Source: Solen grandis (taxonomy: Eukaryota; Mollusca; Bivalvia; Adapedonta; Solenidae). Taken from it: 64,000 nt of DNA. The stretch spans positions 32,901,525-32,965,524 of the forward strand of contig CM037781.1 of NCBI GenBank assembly GCA_021229015.1, given 5' to 3'. Numbering within the stretch: position 1 is the stretch's first letter; each line of letters starts with the position of its first letter. The notes under the pieces are model-generated. The model worked only from the letters and a program-made list of their open reading frames with translations, made no database searches and was not told where the DNA came from. Position numbers and translations under genes: made by a program. This document shows positions 23,505-36,300 of the stretch, piece after piece.

Positions 23505-23775
23505 ATGTTAGGTTTACGTCCAATTGACAGTATTTCAATCATTTTGAGACTATATCTATTTGAGACAGATTTAGTGCTGCCACACAGCAGTATTACACCG
23601 TATACATAAGACATGATACAACATCCTGACACCGGGCCAACAAGACCTGAAATTACCACAATGTACTGAGTGCCATACACGGAAACTATTATCATAATAC
23701 CGGTACCATCTTATACGATTTTGGTATGTCGCAGCCGGGGATCGGACCCATGGCCTCCCATTTCAGAGTAATTTG
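23505..23775 (-). mobile_element. tRNA-derived SINE, family B (copy 1)
   Basis: The minus-strand head has a B box, GGGTCCGATCCC (near 23735), then the body with CCGGTATTATGATAATAG-like sequence and GGCCCGGTGTCAGGATG. The tail runs GACTATATCTATTTGAG..AAATACTGTCAATTGG, inverted here. The same arrangement is seen at 34855-35110 (plus) and 52285-52565 (minus). It ends about 60 bp before the Death-domain exon. Confidence 0.7.
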
Positions 23776-23835
23776 AGTTGCCTGTAAGTCGATTAAGATA
23801 CACCTATAATCATCTGAAAGGTCTATTGTTTACAG

Positions 23836-24120
23836 GGTTGGATGACAGTTTCATTGCTCGGCTGAGTACACGGCTGGGAAGAGAATGGCTCCTCGTGGCC
23901 ATCAATCTGGGGTTTGGACAAGCTCAGCTCGACCAGCTGCAAGAGGCTTTCCCAAGGAACGTCTCAAAATGCATCACCACGCTACTGACAAAATGGAGGG
24001 ATACGTGTTCTACTTTAGACGCGTCAGTTGCTTCCATGCTAGCGACTCTTGCGTCTGTGTTGGATGGAGTGGGGCGTGGTGATCTGGCTGAGGAAATATG
24101 GACAAATTATTCACCACATA
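23836..24120 (+). CDS. Exon n: Death domain
   Basis: Acceptor TTGTTTACAG/GG and donor CCACATA/GTAAGT. The length is 285 bp, phase 1 at both sides, so the Death domain is a self-contained, shuffle-ready exon. The motif order LSTRLGREW, LGFGQAQLDQL, TTLLTKWRD and GRGDLAEEIW matches the helices of a Death domain. Confidence 0.85.
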
Positions 24121-27100
24121 GTAAGTGTGTCAGTCTGATTGTCTCTCTTTTGTACCTAAGTTGACAGTAATTTACTGAAGCAAATTCACGATTACGTGTT
24201 TTGTGCGCGTGGTATTAATTCTTGGAATGTCATGGTTGCCTATTCGTCTATTCATCTTGTTCTGACAGGCTGTGTTTTAGCAATCATTATCTGATATTCA
24301 ATGAAACATTATTTGTCACGTTACTATTTTCCTTTGGTGCAATTTCTTAGCAAGAATAGACTAAACAATTAAAAGTTATTTGGGCATGTTTAAACTTCGC
24401 TACTAAAAAAAAGTAGATCAACAGCTTTTTTGTTATTCGTTCAAATCCACGCAAACCATAACACAATGGCGGCACAATTTTTCTTCAACCACTAGCTCGA
24501 ATCTATTGGACTCTTAAGAGATGCGTTTATATAGACATTCTACTTTAATTAATTATGTCGCCGTTTTATTCAAGTAACACTTATAAAACAGCTTGCAGTG
24601 CATAATTCATCTGAACGCATTATTCATACTTTTAAAGCAGCTCATTCAAAAATGGTCATTGACTAAGAATTTTTGTTTAACTATACCTATACATGTATAC
24701 TTCGTCTATCAATATCTTCCCGTGCAATGTAACCTAGACTTGCCAAGTTTTTCTCTCAGAAAAGAAAGTCGTCATCAACTTTATCGAGGGAGAGAAGAAT
24801 GTTTTTTTTTATTTCTACAGATCATCTGGTTTAAGGGCGTATTTTACAAAAACATTTTAATATATATATATATATCAAGAAGGTAAATTATAACGAGCGG
24901 AGAGAATTTCTTAAACTTTGCATGATTATAATTATTTGCATGTTCTAATTTACATTAAAAACAAATTTATGGGGGAAAAAATGGGGTCTCCATTCTGCTT
25001 TTTAAGTTATCTGCCCCTGAAAGTTAGTTTCTTTGCTCCTTTCTGTCATTTCCCTTCTTTGTCTATATAGTAAAAACTGTTATTGTGAAATACGCCTTTT
25101 AAAATAATGAATTTTCTTAGAATTAAGCAGGTGATAAAAATGCTTTCAGAATTTTTAACAAAATCCCAACTGCCTCCTTGTATGGTACTATGAAATTAAA
25201 TGTCATACTGAGTGCAATGATTAACTTATCCAAACATATTTACATTGTGGGGAGTTGAGATGTGAAGAAATGCATTGTTATCTTACGATATTGCGAGTAT
25301 GTATAATAATATAGATATTTGGTCGAGCAATGTACAGTTTTGTATGACCTCACTTGAAGTGAAGTGGGAGCTATATTGAATATATATTGCACAACCTTCC
25401 TCTGTGTCAACCTATTTCGTAGTTTATATGCAGGATGTGTAACTTTTGCGTTCAGTATTCATTTTTGCCACTTATCACAATTGTTTTAGAGTGCAAAGAA
25501 CAAGGCAGAATCCTTCACCCGGAAGAAGTCGGCAATATTATTTTCAGTGGTGAATATATCGGATCTGATTTGACAGATAAACTAACGTGTAAGTGTTCCT
25601 GCCTGCTACAGTCAGCAATACTCTTCTATCAACGGTTATGTTGTTGTGTTGAAGATGACTATCACTGTAACGTATATGACACCCAGCTAATTACAGATTA
25701 CAGAAATTACTTAATAGCTACTGGGCAGCATATGTTTTCCTAACCACGTCCAAAAAAAAAGGTCACTTAAAGTTTTCATGTGAGGAAGACAGGCTTTCGG
25801 TATGCCCATGGTTCTACCAAGGTGGTACTGCGCATTTGGGGTCTACTACTACCTTTATTTTAAATGAGCTTAACGACGCTATATGTCTGAAATAGTGTAG
25901 CAGCGACAATTAACTCCAACACGACATCATATATGAAGTATCTTTCATATTTATAATATTCTTTTTAAATCATTTTGTTCGCCTCATGACACCTTTGAGG
26001 TGAAAGCAATGGCCATATATGTTCAATGATCGTTAACTTAGTCAAACCAATTGTATCGATTGCGAAACCGGTATAAATCTCAATGAAAAACCAACAGATT
26101 ATCCGGTGAAAAACCATATGCACCTCTATTGAGTTTTACATACGTAACGACGTTTGAGACTGATTTGCTTTGGTGTGTCGCTGTCGAAAATCGAACCCTG
26201 GTCTCCAAGTTACAGATCGGACGCTACTCAGTCGCTGGGGCGAGTAAAGAAAATAAGTTTTAATGTTTCATTTTTATTATGACCATACCATATCCATATT
26301 TAAAGAAAAAAACTATTCTTATCGAATTTGTTTTGATATAGCTTGTTGTTTTTACAGTACAGACGGAGCTCTGTTTGAAGCAGTGGCAAAGCGATCAAGA
26401 TCTGTTCGTTGAAACTGAAATATGGAAGAATATAACAGAATCTTTCCTGAGAACAAACCTTGTTCTGATAACGGGTAACCCGGGAGACGGAAAATCAACG
26501 CTCGCTATGCACATTTTGTCAAAATGTGTAGCTAACGGTCACAAGGTCATGATTCTTGCAAGTCCTGACTTAGTTGAACTCTGTTTTCATCCTCAGCACG
26601 ACCGAGTAACTTTCCTTGTTGATGACGCATTTGGGACACCGGAAGTAAATAACCACCTTGTCGACACATGGGTGCGGTTGCACGCGAAAATTTCAACGTT
26701 TTCAGCCTCCGGCAAATTTGGACTGATATTGACATCCAGGAAGCAAGTGTTTAGTCTTTGTCGTTCACGATTACCGAATTGTGAACATTTCTGCAGAAAT
26801 GTGTATGATTTGAGTGTGTACCGACTTACACATGAAGAAAAGAACGCCATGTTTGTGAACCACTGCAAGAAGAATAATGTCTGCGTACCAGACCACGTGA
26901 TATACCAGAGCCAAATATCAAACTTGTCGTGCTATCCACTTTTGTGTAAACTCTTTTCGTCCGATAAAAACTTGCAAGAAGTGAAAGATTTCTTCCTGAA
27001 CCCTTTAATAGTGTTAGTTAAGCAACTGAGGCATTTGTCAAAAGCTCAACCACTGTCCTACTGCGGTCTTATATTCATATTGATGAACGACGGTAGCTTA

Positions 27101-30100
27101 TCTAAAACGCACTTTGATGTCTTTAGCATGTCAACAGACCAACGAAGTATTAACTTAGAAGGGGTGATTAAACAGTCTTGTGGGTTGGACTCTTCTATTC
27201 CAACGACAAAAATAGAGGAAGGAATCCAAACACTACTAGGAGTGTATGTTCGTGAAGACGAGGATTACTACACGTTTGTTCATGACTCAATATTTGATGC
27301 GGTGTCATTTGTATTTGGTGAAAGATACCCCAGTGAAATAATCAAAATATGCTCTTCAAAGTTTCTGTATAGACGGGTTCGGTCAAGTATGGCTCGCAAG
27401 ACCACTGAAGATAGAAAAGATTCTTCGAGTACTCTGACGGCATATAACACACATGTAACTGATGTTATTGTTCTGCCAAAACGACTCGATAAGGCATTGG
27501 CTGAGAGGTTCGTGAAGGAAATGTGTAATGGTTATATGTTTGAAGTATTTGACAATCCGAGTATTTATGATACGGATATTCAAAGACACATTTTAGATTG
27601 CCTTAAAGCGCTTCCGGTCGAAAGGATGGAGACATTGTTCACAAAGAGGGACATTACAACAAACAACAGTGTAATGTACTTCGTCAGTTTTCAAGGACTG
27701 GTAGATCTAGCTAGATTCATGATTTCTGGTGGATGTAAAACGTACATTGAACATGCTATGATTGCATGTTCACGCGGCCATATTGGTCTTATAGACCTGT
27801 TAGTTGAAAACGGCGTGGACATTAACCAGATCAAGAAATCTGCTGGAGTTGCACCCATTCACATTGCAGCAGGGAGTAAGAACGGTGAAGTACTAAGACA
27901 CTTGATAAGCATTGGTGCTGATATAAGATCGAAAACATGCGACGGATCAGAGCCAATTACTATGGCTTGCAAATCATGTAGTGTGGCGAACGTTGAGTTG
28001 TTACTTGAAAAAGGTTCAGATCCAAATGTGGCTGGAAGCTTCGGAAGAAAACCAGTTCACCACGCGGCATGTGGTGAGGGTTGTGTTGATTCCATGAAGT
28101 TGTTGGTTTCTTTTGGGGCAGATCCTTTAGCTGTTGATAACCTCGGTTATCAACCAATTCACTTCGCGGCAGAATGTGAAAAACCTGACCTCTTGATATA
28201 TCTTTTGGAACAAGGTGCCGATCCAAATGCAAAGAACGACTACAAGAAAAGACCTATACACTATGCCAGCAAATTTGGTCAAAAAAAGAATATCGAGATT
28301 TTAATAAAAATGGGTGCGGACATACTAGCTAGGGATGACAAAGAAAGACAACCTCTCCATGAATGTTGTGGCAATTGTCACAAATATACAGAAGCAATTC
28401 ATCTCCTGGTCAAAGACAATGTCAATTCACGTGACAAAGACGATATGACCCCTCTCCACCACGCATGTAGACAAACCTGCGATAATGGTTATGCCATAGT
28501 TGGGCAGCTGATAGGCTTAGGCGCTGATATCAACATTGTGGACAAAAGCCGTATGCAGCCATTGACATATGCCTGCGACAGCAGCTCAACACTCACTGCA
28601 AAGGTGCTCCTTGAGCATGGAGCAGATGTGACCTGGGAAGGTTTCCAAAGGCGTCAGGCAATTCATTTTGCTGCAGCACACAACAATGTAACACTCACTA
28701 CATTGCTGTTATCTTATGGGGCTGACAAGAACGCGTGTAGTCAGGGTAATATGAAGCCTATTCATTATGCGTGTCGGTCTGGTGCTACTAGAAGCGTTCA
28801 TCAGCTTCTGGACCTTGGTGTCAGTCCAAACGAGAGAGATTGCGCTGACTATACCCCACTGTTCTATGCCTGCATTCAAGGTTAGTAGATGTAACCAAAT
28901 ATCCTTTTTTTGTACTGCCGAGAGCTGCAAAGAGCAAAATAGTTGATTTATGTGCATTGTTTTTTTTGTGGTTTTTTTTTTTTGTCTTAATTATTAATGT
29001 TCGGTAAATTATTCAGTTCATTAGATTATTTAATACAATACTATGTATATGAATTTCATTTATCCGTTTTTATATACAAATGTTAAGGGTATGAATATTT
29101 ATTTAGCTTATCTAAGCACTTGTCTCAGGATGAGCTTGTATTACCGACTATTGTCCGTCGTGCGTCGTCCGTCGTCAGCAACTGTTTGCAAACACTTTAG
29201 AGGCCACAGTTTTTGTCCAATCTTCATGACACTTTGACAGAATGTTTGACTACATGATAGAACAGATGAGTTTGATGTGGAGTCAAAAACTAGTTCATTA
29301 GGTCAAATCTTAGAAAAAAAAATTGTGAACACACTAGAAGCCATAGTTTTGGCCCAGTCTTCATAAAAATTTGTCAGGATGTTTGTCTACATAAAACTTA
29401 AATTTTAAAACGGGTCACATGGGGTCAAAAATAGGTTATCTTGGTAAATCTTAATAAAAACTTGTGATCACTCTAGAAGCCACATTTTTGGCCTTACCTT
29501 TATGTAACTTTGTCAGAATATTTGTTTTCATCCAATCTCGGATGAGGACAAAACTGGGTCACCTGGGGTTAAACAGTATGTCACCAGGGCAAATTTTAGA
29601 AAAACCTTGTGAACACTCTAGAGACTACATTTTGTCCCAATCCTCATTAGACTAGATAAGAATGTTGACTGCATGCAAATTTAGATTGAATAAAAATATA
29701 TGTCACTTAGTCAAATGTTAGAGAACATTGCAAACACTTCAGAAGGCATTTTTTTTCTTGTAAACATGTCTAACACAGCATTCTTACTCAGGTGAGCGAC
29801 ACATGGCCATCTTGGCCCTCTTGTTACTTTTATAAGTGGTACCGGAAAACGAACCCATTCACAATCACGAACGGTTCTTCACAATTTTCAGACAGGGTCC
29901 GACGGACCTGTTCACAATTCTGGTGCATATTCACAATTCTTGCCATCAGAGCCTAAAATTTCCCTTTTCCTTATTTTATTTCATGTTATTTCCACATAAT
30001 TTTGCTCTAATTTTCAATTTGTTGTTGCATCGCTGCATTGCTTATATTTAAAGCGTTCTAATGACTATGATTTTCGGTGCATTTATGTACAGTATGATGT

Positions 30101-30626
30101 GAAGTGGTTGCGTGACTCTTCAGCACATCTCATTATTATTAAAGCAGATGACATTCTTTGTTTAACAAAACAATGTCGGTGTGAAATTTCCCCTACATTG
30201 TGATCTATTGCTTTTTAAATGAAAGCTGAGGTGTAGGTATAATGATGTGTTGATATGACGAATTGGGTAACTAGAAAAGTTTATACACGTACTCAAAATC
30301 CAAGTAAGGTTCAGTATGTCCACGTCATCCGTAATCCGTAAACATAAACTTGGCTCAGCTGGATAGCCGCAAGTTGTCAGTAAACATTTGCAGCTTAAAT
30401 AAGAAGTAAACATTTGCATTTTACCAGCCTCAATGCTTGACCGTTGTTGACTTGTGTTGACACAGGTTTTGTGGACATTACGGAGGTATTGCTACGTCAT
30501 GGTGCAGATCCTAACTTCAAGGATTATTTAGGACGCACACCAATCAACATGCTTCAGTTTCGCCCCGTAGACCTGAAACTCAGAGCTCTCCTGGAGGCCG
30601 CAGGGGCTGTAGCAAACGACACATAA
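23836..30626 (+). CDS. Death domain - STAND NTPase - ankyrin repeat protein (5' end missing)
   Basis: Four exons join in one frame with phase-1 introns, giving 1022 residues from the first visible split codon. Residues 2-90 are a Death domain (LGREWLLVAINLGFGQAQLD.. to GRGDLAEEIW). Residues 97-129 are a linker. An NTPase follows with Walker A GNPGDGKST (168-176), Walker B VTFLVDDAFG (212-221) and a sensor-like LILTSRK (251-257), then a probable winged-helix region ending near FVHDSIFDAV. About 13 ankyrin repeats fill roughly 566-1010. This order is that of metazoan STAND immune/apoptotic sensors. The NTPase resembles the nSTAND3 group found in invertebrate and ankyrin-repeat proteins. The likely role, by inference, is cytosolic sensing through the repeats, ATP-driven oligomerisation and Death-domain signalling. 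A poly(A) signal lies at 30705. The start codon was not found, so upstream exons are expected. Confidence 0.85.
24121..25489 (+). other. Intron between Death-domain and linker exons
   Basis: AT-rich. It includes a fragment near 24630-24700 (CATTGACTAAGAATTT and CTATCAATATCTTCCC-like words) similar to 60385-60455, so a diverged dispersed repeat. No other coding potential is recognisable. Confidence 0.5.
25490..25588 (+). CDS. Exon n+1: 33-residue linker
   Basis: Acceptor TTGTTTTAG/AG and donor CTAACGT/GTAAGT. It is 99 bp, phase 1 at both sides, and reads CKEQGRILHPEEVGNIIFSG and so on to DKLT. Frame continuity on both sides and good splice sites are the evidence. The residues match no domain I recognise. 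Confidence 0.75.
25680..25925 (+). mobile_element. Diverged SINE family A fragment in intron
   Basis: Words from the SINE body and tail are present in order: TTTCATGTGAGGAAG, GGTTCTACC, GGGGTCTA and GACGCTATATGTCTGAAATA. It carries many differences and is older than the copies at 37235 and 44809. Confidence 0.6.
26358..28880 (+). CDS. Exon n+2: STAND NTPase plus ankyrin repeats
   Basis: A 2523-bp exon between acceptor TTTTTACAG/TA and donor TTCAAG/GTTAGT. The upstream split codon (T plus TA) keeps the frame from the linker exon. It contains the whole NTPase module and most ankyrin repeats, for example KPVHHAACGEG, YQPIHFAAECEK, MKPIHYACRSG and the turn motif GADPN. The first frame codon often taken as a start (26375) is TTG and lies inside the exon. 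An in-frame stop follows only after the donor. Confidence 0.9.
29102..29826 (-). mobile_element. Shared-head/tail element with ~120-bp tandem core (copy 2), in intron
   Basis: On the minus strand the head is AACAAGAGGGCCAAGATGG, then CGCTCACCTGAG. The core is about five units of 115-125 bp with words like CTAGAAGCCACA and TTTGTCAGAATGTTTG (given on the plus strand). The tail has GACGACGGACGACGCACG, then AAGCTCATCCTGAGACAAG. It lies in the last intron of the Death-nSTAND-ankyrin gene, antisense to it. Confidence 0.75.
30466..30626 (+). CDS. Terminal exon: last ankyrin repeats and stop
   Basis: Acceptor TTGACACAG/GT restores the split Gly and completes the repeat YTPLFYACIQG + FVDITEVLLRHGADPN across the intron, strong proof of the junction. 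The exon ends RALLEAAGAVANDT then TAA at 30624-30626. Confidence 0.9.
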
Positions 30627-30704
30627 GACACGGAATTAGAGGAAGAGAGTAGGTAGAATTATCGTAGGACAGTGAGCGTATCCAGGATCATCTGAAGCTG
30701 TTGT

Positions 30705-30710
30705 AATAAA
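30705..30710 (+). terminator. Poly(A) signal AATAAA of the Death-nSTAND-ankyrin gene
   Basis: AATAAA lies 79 bp after the stop codon, a normal distance for a short 3' UTR. Confidence 0.6.
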
Positions 30711-31435
30711 AAACATTCCCATTTTTCCATACCATATTTATTGTTAAGTGTTACTTTAAAGTAAATGATTGCCGTCGACATTGCTGAGAAAAATAAAATG
30801 AAATACTATTTTGTCGATAATCAGCACGAATGTAATTCATCATGGCCATTTTCTAGTGTATCAAATAACAATGGCTTTACAGTTTTACTTACTTTAGTAT
30901 CACTTAGCTATGCATGTTGATATGTGCGCTTACTTGGATGTAACTGGATACGTGGTGAGCTACTTAGAAGTAACTGTGTTTTACAGAGCAATTTAAAAGG
31001 AGCGGAGGAGGGGGGCTTAAGTCCTTCAATGACCTTATCAGCCGGAACGTCTCATCCACTGTCATTTTGTGTGAATCAAAATCAAACCATAGCATTCAAT
31101 TATTGAGACCAGCATACGGAGGGTCGAAATATTAGGTTTCATTTCAACACTAGATAGTGTTCATGTTATTAAAATAAAAAAGAGAAATAAATGCATGACT
31201 AAATGAAAAAGTATTTTTTATTATATATGATAAGAATTTATATATGAGATTAATATCGCTACTGAAAAGGAAATCATGCTAAATACAAATTCTGCCTTAT
31301 TGTGAACATTTGGGATCCAAGATTACCAGTGTAACTTACATGATTTTTTCATATATTACAACCATGTTCTATATTTTATACTATACATTAAAACAACAAA
31401 GGGTAACGGCATAATACATGTTTTATACGCTTTAT
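30711..31435. other. Stretch without recognisable gene
   Basis: AT-rich. A 60-codon frame at 30924-31106 is unsupported. Confidence 0.4.
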
Positions 31436-31840
31436 TACAGTTTGTCCTACTAAATTGTCCAATTAAATACTTGTATTTCGTTTAAAATATATTGCATAAA
31501 ATGAACCATGAGATTTGATATGGAGAAAATATAAGTATGTATGGTGCAAATGTGACTAAAGCGGATAATTGGCGGAGCTAGTTGTGGCGGCGACTGTATT
31601 ATGTCATGTTTTGCTAACTCAAAATATAAATGTACCTAGCGCCAATAACTCACTTCAAACTGTCAATCAAACAGGGATGGGGGGGGGGGGGGGTCCATAA
31701 TTCGAGGTCAAAGGCAAAACTGTATGGCGTACGTGACAAATTGTAAATATTTTATCGTTTAAAATTCTATTTTATAGTTTTATTGCAGCACTGCGCTTCG
31801 CGTCGTTTGTGTTTAATTTAATAAAATTTAAAAGTAAACT
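31436..31840. repeat. Dispersed repeat, uninterrupted copy
   Basis: It matches 5955-6151 followed by 10424-10650 without the Tc1-like insertion, and so serves as a paralogous empty site. A run of about 13 G at 31680 interrupts it locally. Confidence 0.65.
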
Positions 31841-31888
31841 ATAACTAATACTTGTTGCTGATGTGAGCCCATACATTTACCTAAGCGG

Positions 31889-31988
31889 NNNNNNNNNNNN
31901 NNNNNNNNNNNNNNNNNNNNNNNNNNNNNNNNNNNNNNNNNNNNNNNNNNNNNNNNNNNNNNNNNNNNNNNNNNNNNNNNNNNNNNNN
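31889..31988. other. Assembly gap (100 N)
   Basis: Exactly 100 N. This is probably a placeholder of unknown true size. Confidence 1.
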
Positions 31989-32155
31989 AATAAAAATATA
32001 AATTTAAGGGTATGCGTTTTGTCTGGTTGAAATGGGTAATAACTTATATAAATAAAACTTTTTATGGGCTTGATGGAAGATAACATCTTTTTTCTGTGAA
32101 AATAATACTGTATTTAATACTGTTCAAAAATAGCAAAGGAGAGAGAATAACAAAT

Positions 32156-32211
<56 letters not shown>
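32156..32211. repeat. (AT)n(AG)n microsatellite
   Basis: A TA run changes directly into a GA run, the same compound type as at 11036 and 21089. Confidence 0.95.
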
Positions 32212-32214
<3 letters not shown>

Positions 32215-33125
32215 CAAAAACAGAATAATACAAGCATCAAACTTAAAGTAAACAATGCCATGACTGTTGTTCATGTTTAAACGATATTTAAAGGATAATA
32301 CGAGACAGTCTTGCCTTCATTGTTTAAATCATCATAACTGTGCATTTTACTATGGATAAAAATCGAATTTCTTTTGTAGATTTTAATAACAGTTGACATC
32401 TAATATATTAAGTAAGACTTCGTTTTTAGAGAAAGATCCCGCAGCCTGTAATGTTGCAGTATCACAGATAACTAGAACATAGGCTGTAGGTATAGAACGT
32501 AAACAAATCAATTACATTATCTAAATACTGTCTGAAGTATCGTCCATACTGTAATCAGAAACAAATGAAGTCAGCTATTACAGTGGGTCTGAACTGACGT
32601 GAATATCCAAAATTTGCCAGGAAGGGTATACACTAAACCATGTTATAGCAATATTTTTGGAATATAGATGTGTGTTCATAATAAAAGAATATCAAATAAA
32701 ATCACAATCAGTCATCATTTATTTTTACGAGTAATATTGTATATGAATAGTATGTTAAAAAAATCAACGCTATAGTTTAAAAAAGACACAGTGACAACGT
32801 AATGAAAAGTATAAGACTTCAAAACCAATAATTAATATATCACCAACGTTCATTATCAGTAATTTATATCTTTCTCTTTCTGGTATAGTTGATCTCAATG
32901 GGATTGCTTATTATTTGCCTTCTTTCACAAACATGTGCCATCTAAAGTGACTGTTATTTTTATGGGAAATGGGGTTAAATAGTTTTAACATCATCATTTT
33001 TAAAATCATCTCCAGAACCCTCATTCCTACAGAAAGAATCCTACGGGCATTATGCCTTAGTCTACTCTATAGTCCCTCTCCAGTGTAGCTTGCACATATA
33101 CACTATTTATATTGTTATCAGACAT
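32215..33125. other. Downstream flank of gene A
   Basis: No gene. A TTTATT at 32718-32723 (AATAAA on the minus strand) is 403 bp beyond the stop of gene A and could be its poly(A) signal; no closer one was seen. Confidence 0.4.
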
Positions 33126-33394
33126 CTACAGTTTGGGAATATCCCTGGCCTCAATTCTCCAACTGTCGGGAAATTGTTTACGTCTTCTTTCCCGCTCGTT
33201 CTCTATGGCCTCGTGATAGTAACCGTAGTATTCTCCACGTCCATGGCGTTCTATGGGCACCCAGGCGTCACATTTCGGCCAGGAGTCCTGGAAAATCTCC
33301 CGAGGGGGCATGGACGGTAGGTTCCGGGTATAACCGCCTAGGGTAAGGCTGGGGGTACCGCTCTGTTTCAGTCCGATGTTCTTATGGTAATACC
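33126..33394 (-). CDS. Gene A exon 3 (C-terminal)
   Basis: Acceptor AACTTCACAG/GG, in phase with exon 2. The frame is open for 88 codons to TAG and the residue make-up is clearly protein-like (DSWPKCDAWVPIERHGRG, EYYGYYHEAIENE). Gene B ends differently: here the second module is not recognisable. Confidence 0.8.
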
Positions 33395-36300
33395 CTGTGA
33401 AGTTAGGAACGCCAGTTATTAAAACGTCACTTAAGTAAGCATCGATTTCATAACAAAAGGCTTTCGTTAGTTTAAATATTATCATTTCATTCCGAAATAT
33501 ACAGGACAGTAAAGTATTTATTTTGTTTGGAAAGGAATTTGATTATTTTAGACAAATATAATTTGCATGGATTCATTTCAAAAGTAATGATATTTTAGGG
33601 AATTGTTTGCAGCCAAAACAAATACATGTATATTTTATTGAAAGAAATAAAACGTTTAAATGAACAAAACCCTGAGTGCAAAATTCCGTGTGCATCTGAG
33701 TATACAACGCATTTACAATGTGTCTGCAATATTTTAACACCCTTTCAAGCTGGTAGTTTAACTGTTAAAACTTGTATTAGAAGACACCTGTATCAAATAT
33801 CTTGCTTGTATCAAGAGGTTCGGAAATAACTCGTTTTCTTAAACATGTTACTGTCATGAAGCAGTCAGATGAGCTGTCACATTCTCTGAATCCCTTCACT
33901 GACTGCTTAAGTTAGATTTGACGGTTACATGTATTGTACGTGATCACGTGACTAACCTGATGGCGTGTCTCTCTGTCTCATGAATTCTACCCATTGGTCC
34001 TCGGATTGGAAATCTATTGCGTCACGCCTGGTCACCCTTGGCAAAGACCTGCAACGTTTTAAATCTTTTGTCATACATTTATATAACATTAATGTAAATA
34101 GAAATAAAAAAAACGGGTCTAAAGACAAATTCAATTGATATGAATTTGTGTTGTTTTATATCTTTTATTACCCAGGTGTGAAATTTTCAAGAAGTCGTGT
34201 AGAAAACGTCTCCGAATGAAATATGATCAATGGAAAGTTAAACCTCTGCAAACAAACGGGACGATGAAAATTTATTGATACAAATTATACAAAGTTAGCC
34301 AACTATTATTACAGGCTAAGCTTAACGCTGCTCACTGCTTATCGCTCGAATTCTAAAAAGCACCTAAATACCTTATTAGAAATAAACTTTTATCAGGTTT
34401 GTATCCAAAACAAAATAAAGCATATTCATTCCTTAACATATTGTGTGTGCCAGCAATGTAACTATTTATTTGTATTTACTGGAAATGGTTTCTACCTTAA
34501 TTAATATTTTAAGAATAACTCAGTGTTAAGTATATTGCTGGTATAATGAGCCGATTTCTTTAGAATAATTGATTTGCTTTCGCTTTCACCAAGTTTCTTT
34601 ATTTGCCAAAGTCATACAAGGAAATTCAATAATTTGTACTTTTTTCGGAGAACTTATTTTAAGATTTGATTTATCCTAAATATCGATGAAGAGAGTTAAG
34701 CAGCAGAAGTCTTCTGTAACGCTGAAATAATTCAACAAATTCAATTAAATTTCGAGACTTCGTCGAAAAATACCGATTTAAAAGCATCAAAGCTGTAAAA
34801 TGATCGACATATTATTGAGCCTTGTTGTAATATCCTAATTGCCTGTATGAATTCGAGTGATTAGAGCGTTCACCATTAAATCGGGATGCCGTGGGTCCGA
34901 TCCCAGGCCACGACCAACGAGGTAAAATGTGGCACTTGTATAGCTCCCTTACTTGGCGTGTTGACCCAGTGTCAGAATAATGTGATTAGGCGTGATATCA
35001 TGCCGTTTGTCTACGGCACAATGTGGCAGCGCTATATCTGTCACATGTAGACATTGTCCCCAAATGATTTTAATACTGTCGGTGGGTCGTTAAAACCAGC
35101 CAACCAACCTGTACATGTATATAACCGACTAAATATAAACGGTCTTAAAAATGTATTCAGTCCAACACCATTAATGCCTACCAATTCTTGACAGAAAGTT
35201 GTATGTTGAAACAATGTATGAAAATTTAGCGGGCAACATTAATATAAAAAAAAAAATCTTACAAGATTGAATAAACAAAGTTACACAATCACAAGGAAAC
35301 TCTTAAAAAAACGCCGACTTTGTAACTGGCGAATACACACGAAGATTACCTAACGTAGTCGGAATCAATCCGATCGCATTCGTACACGCTCGATACGTCA
35401 TGGATGTGAATACTAATGTGGCGACAAACAAACTGCACGATTTTCTTTCCCATTTACATTTAGCTGTTGGGGACTGATAACATTACACCGACAAGACACG
35501 CCTGTTTACATAAGGCAATAATGCAGAGTTCCAGTTCCTCTTGTTTCCTGGGTATTGTTTATTACTTAAACAAAGGAAAATACGAGGAAAGCCCCGAATT
35601 CCTCGTGCTTTTTTTTTTTTTTTTTTTTCTTTGAAATTCTATGTTTCACATTAAACTTACATTTTCGTCGATATCAGACTGTTGTTCAGCCATTTTGAAT
35701 CGGGGATTTTTTGCACGCGAATTTACGGTACTGTTTGCATAATTAATTACCAGCGAGCGTTTCCGATAATGGTGGACACATTTCCGTAATCTCTCGTGAC
35801 AAGGTCTTGTTTCTTGAATATACTAGTATCACCGTCCGTTTTCAACAAATACATTACCGCAGACATCGTTTTATAGCTTTAATGTTTCAAAAAGTGAAAA
35901 AATATATCCAATATCTATCTGACAGTTGAGACGAGTACATCTTTAAAATAAGACATTTGTTTAATAAGCAGTCTGTAATCCCTGCCAGTTTTAGCACACA
36001 AGGCCTCATTACATGACACAAAAAAAGGCAAAAACATTGATCTGCTGCGGTAGGAAATATAATTGCCCTATAAGAAATAGACTGAACGAATATATAGAAA
36101 GAAAATGTGACTTATTATTTCCTTTAATGCAGAAATAATATCAATTTGAATGGGAGCAGGTGCATTCTTTTGTGACATAGGCATTATTTTGCTTCTTTCG
36201 GAAAGCATTATTTATGACCGATGTACAACACTTAGACTGGGTGTATATAACATCTGTTTGATGAACAGTTTTCACATTCGGCTAGCCAGTTTTATGTCAG

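Noticed and set aside
26593..28232. Minus-strand frames of 62-91 codons
   Set aside because: Shadows of the nSTAND-ankyrin exon on the plus strand.
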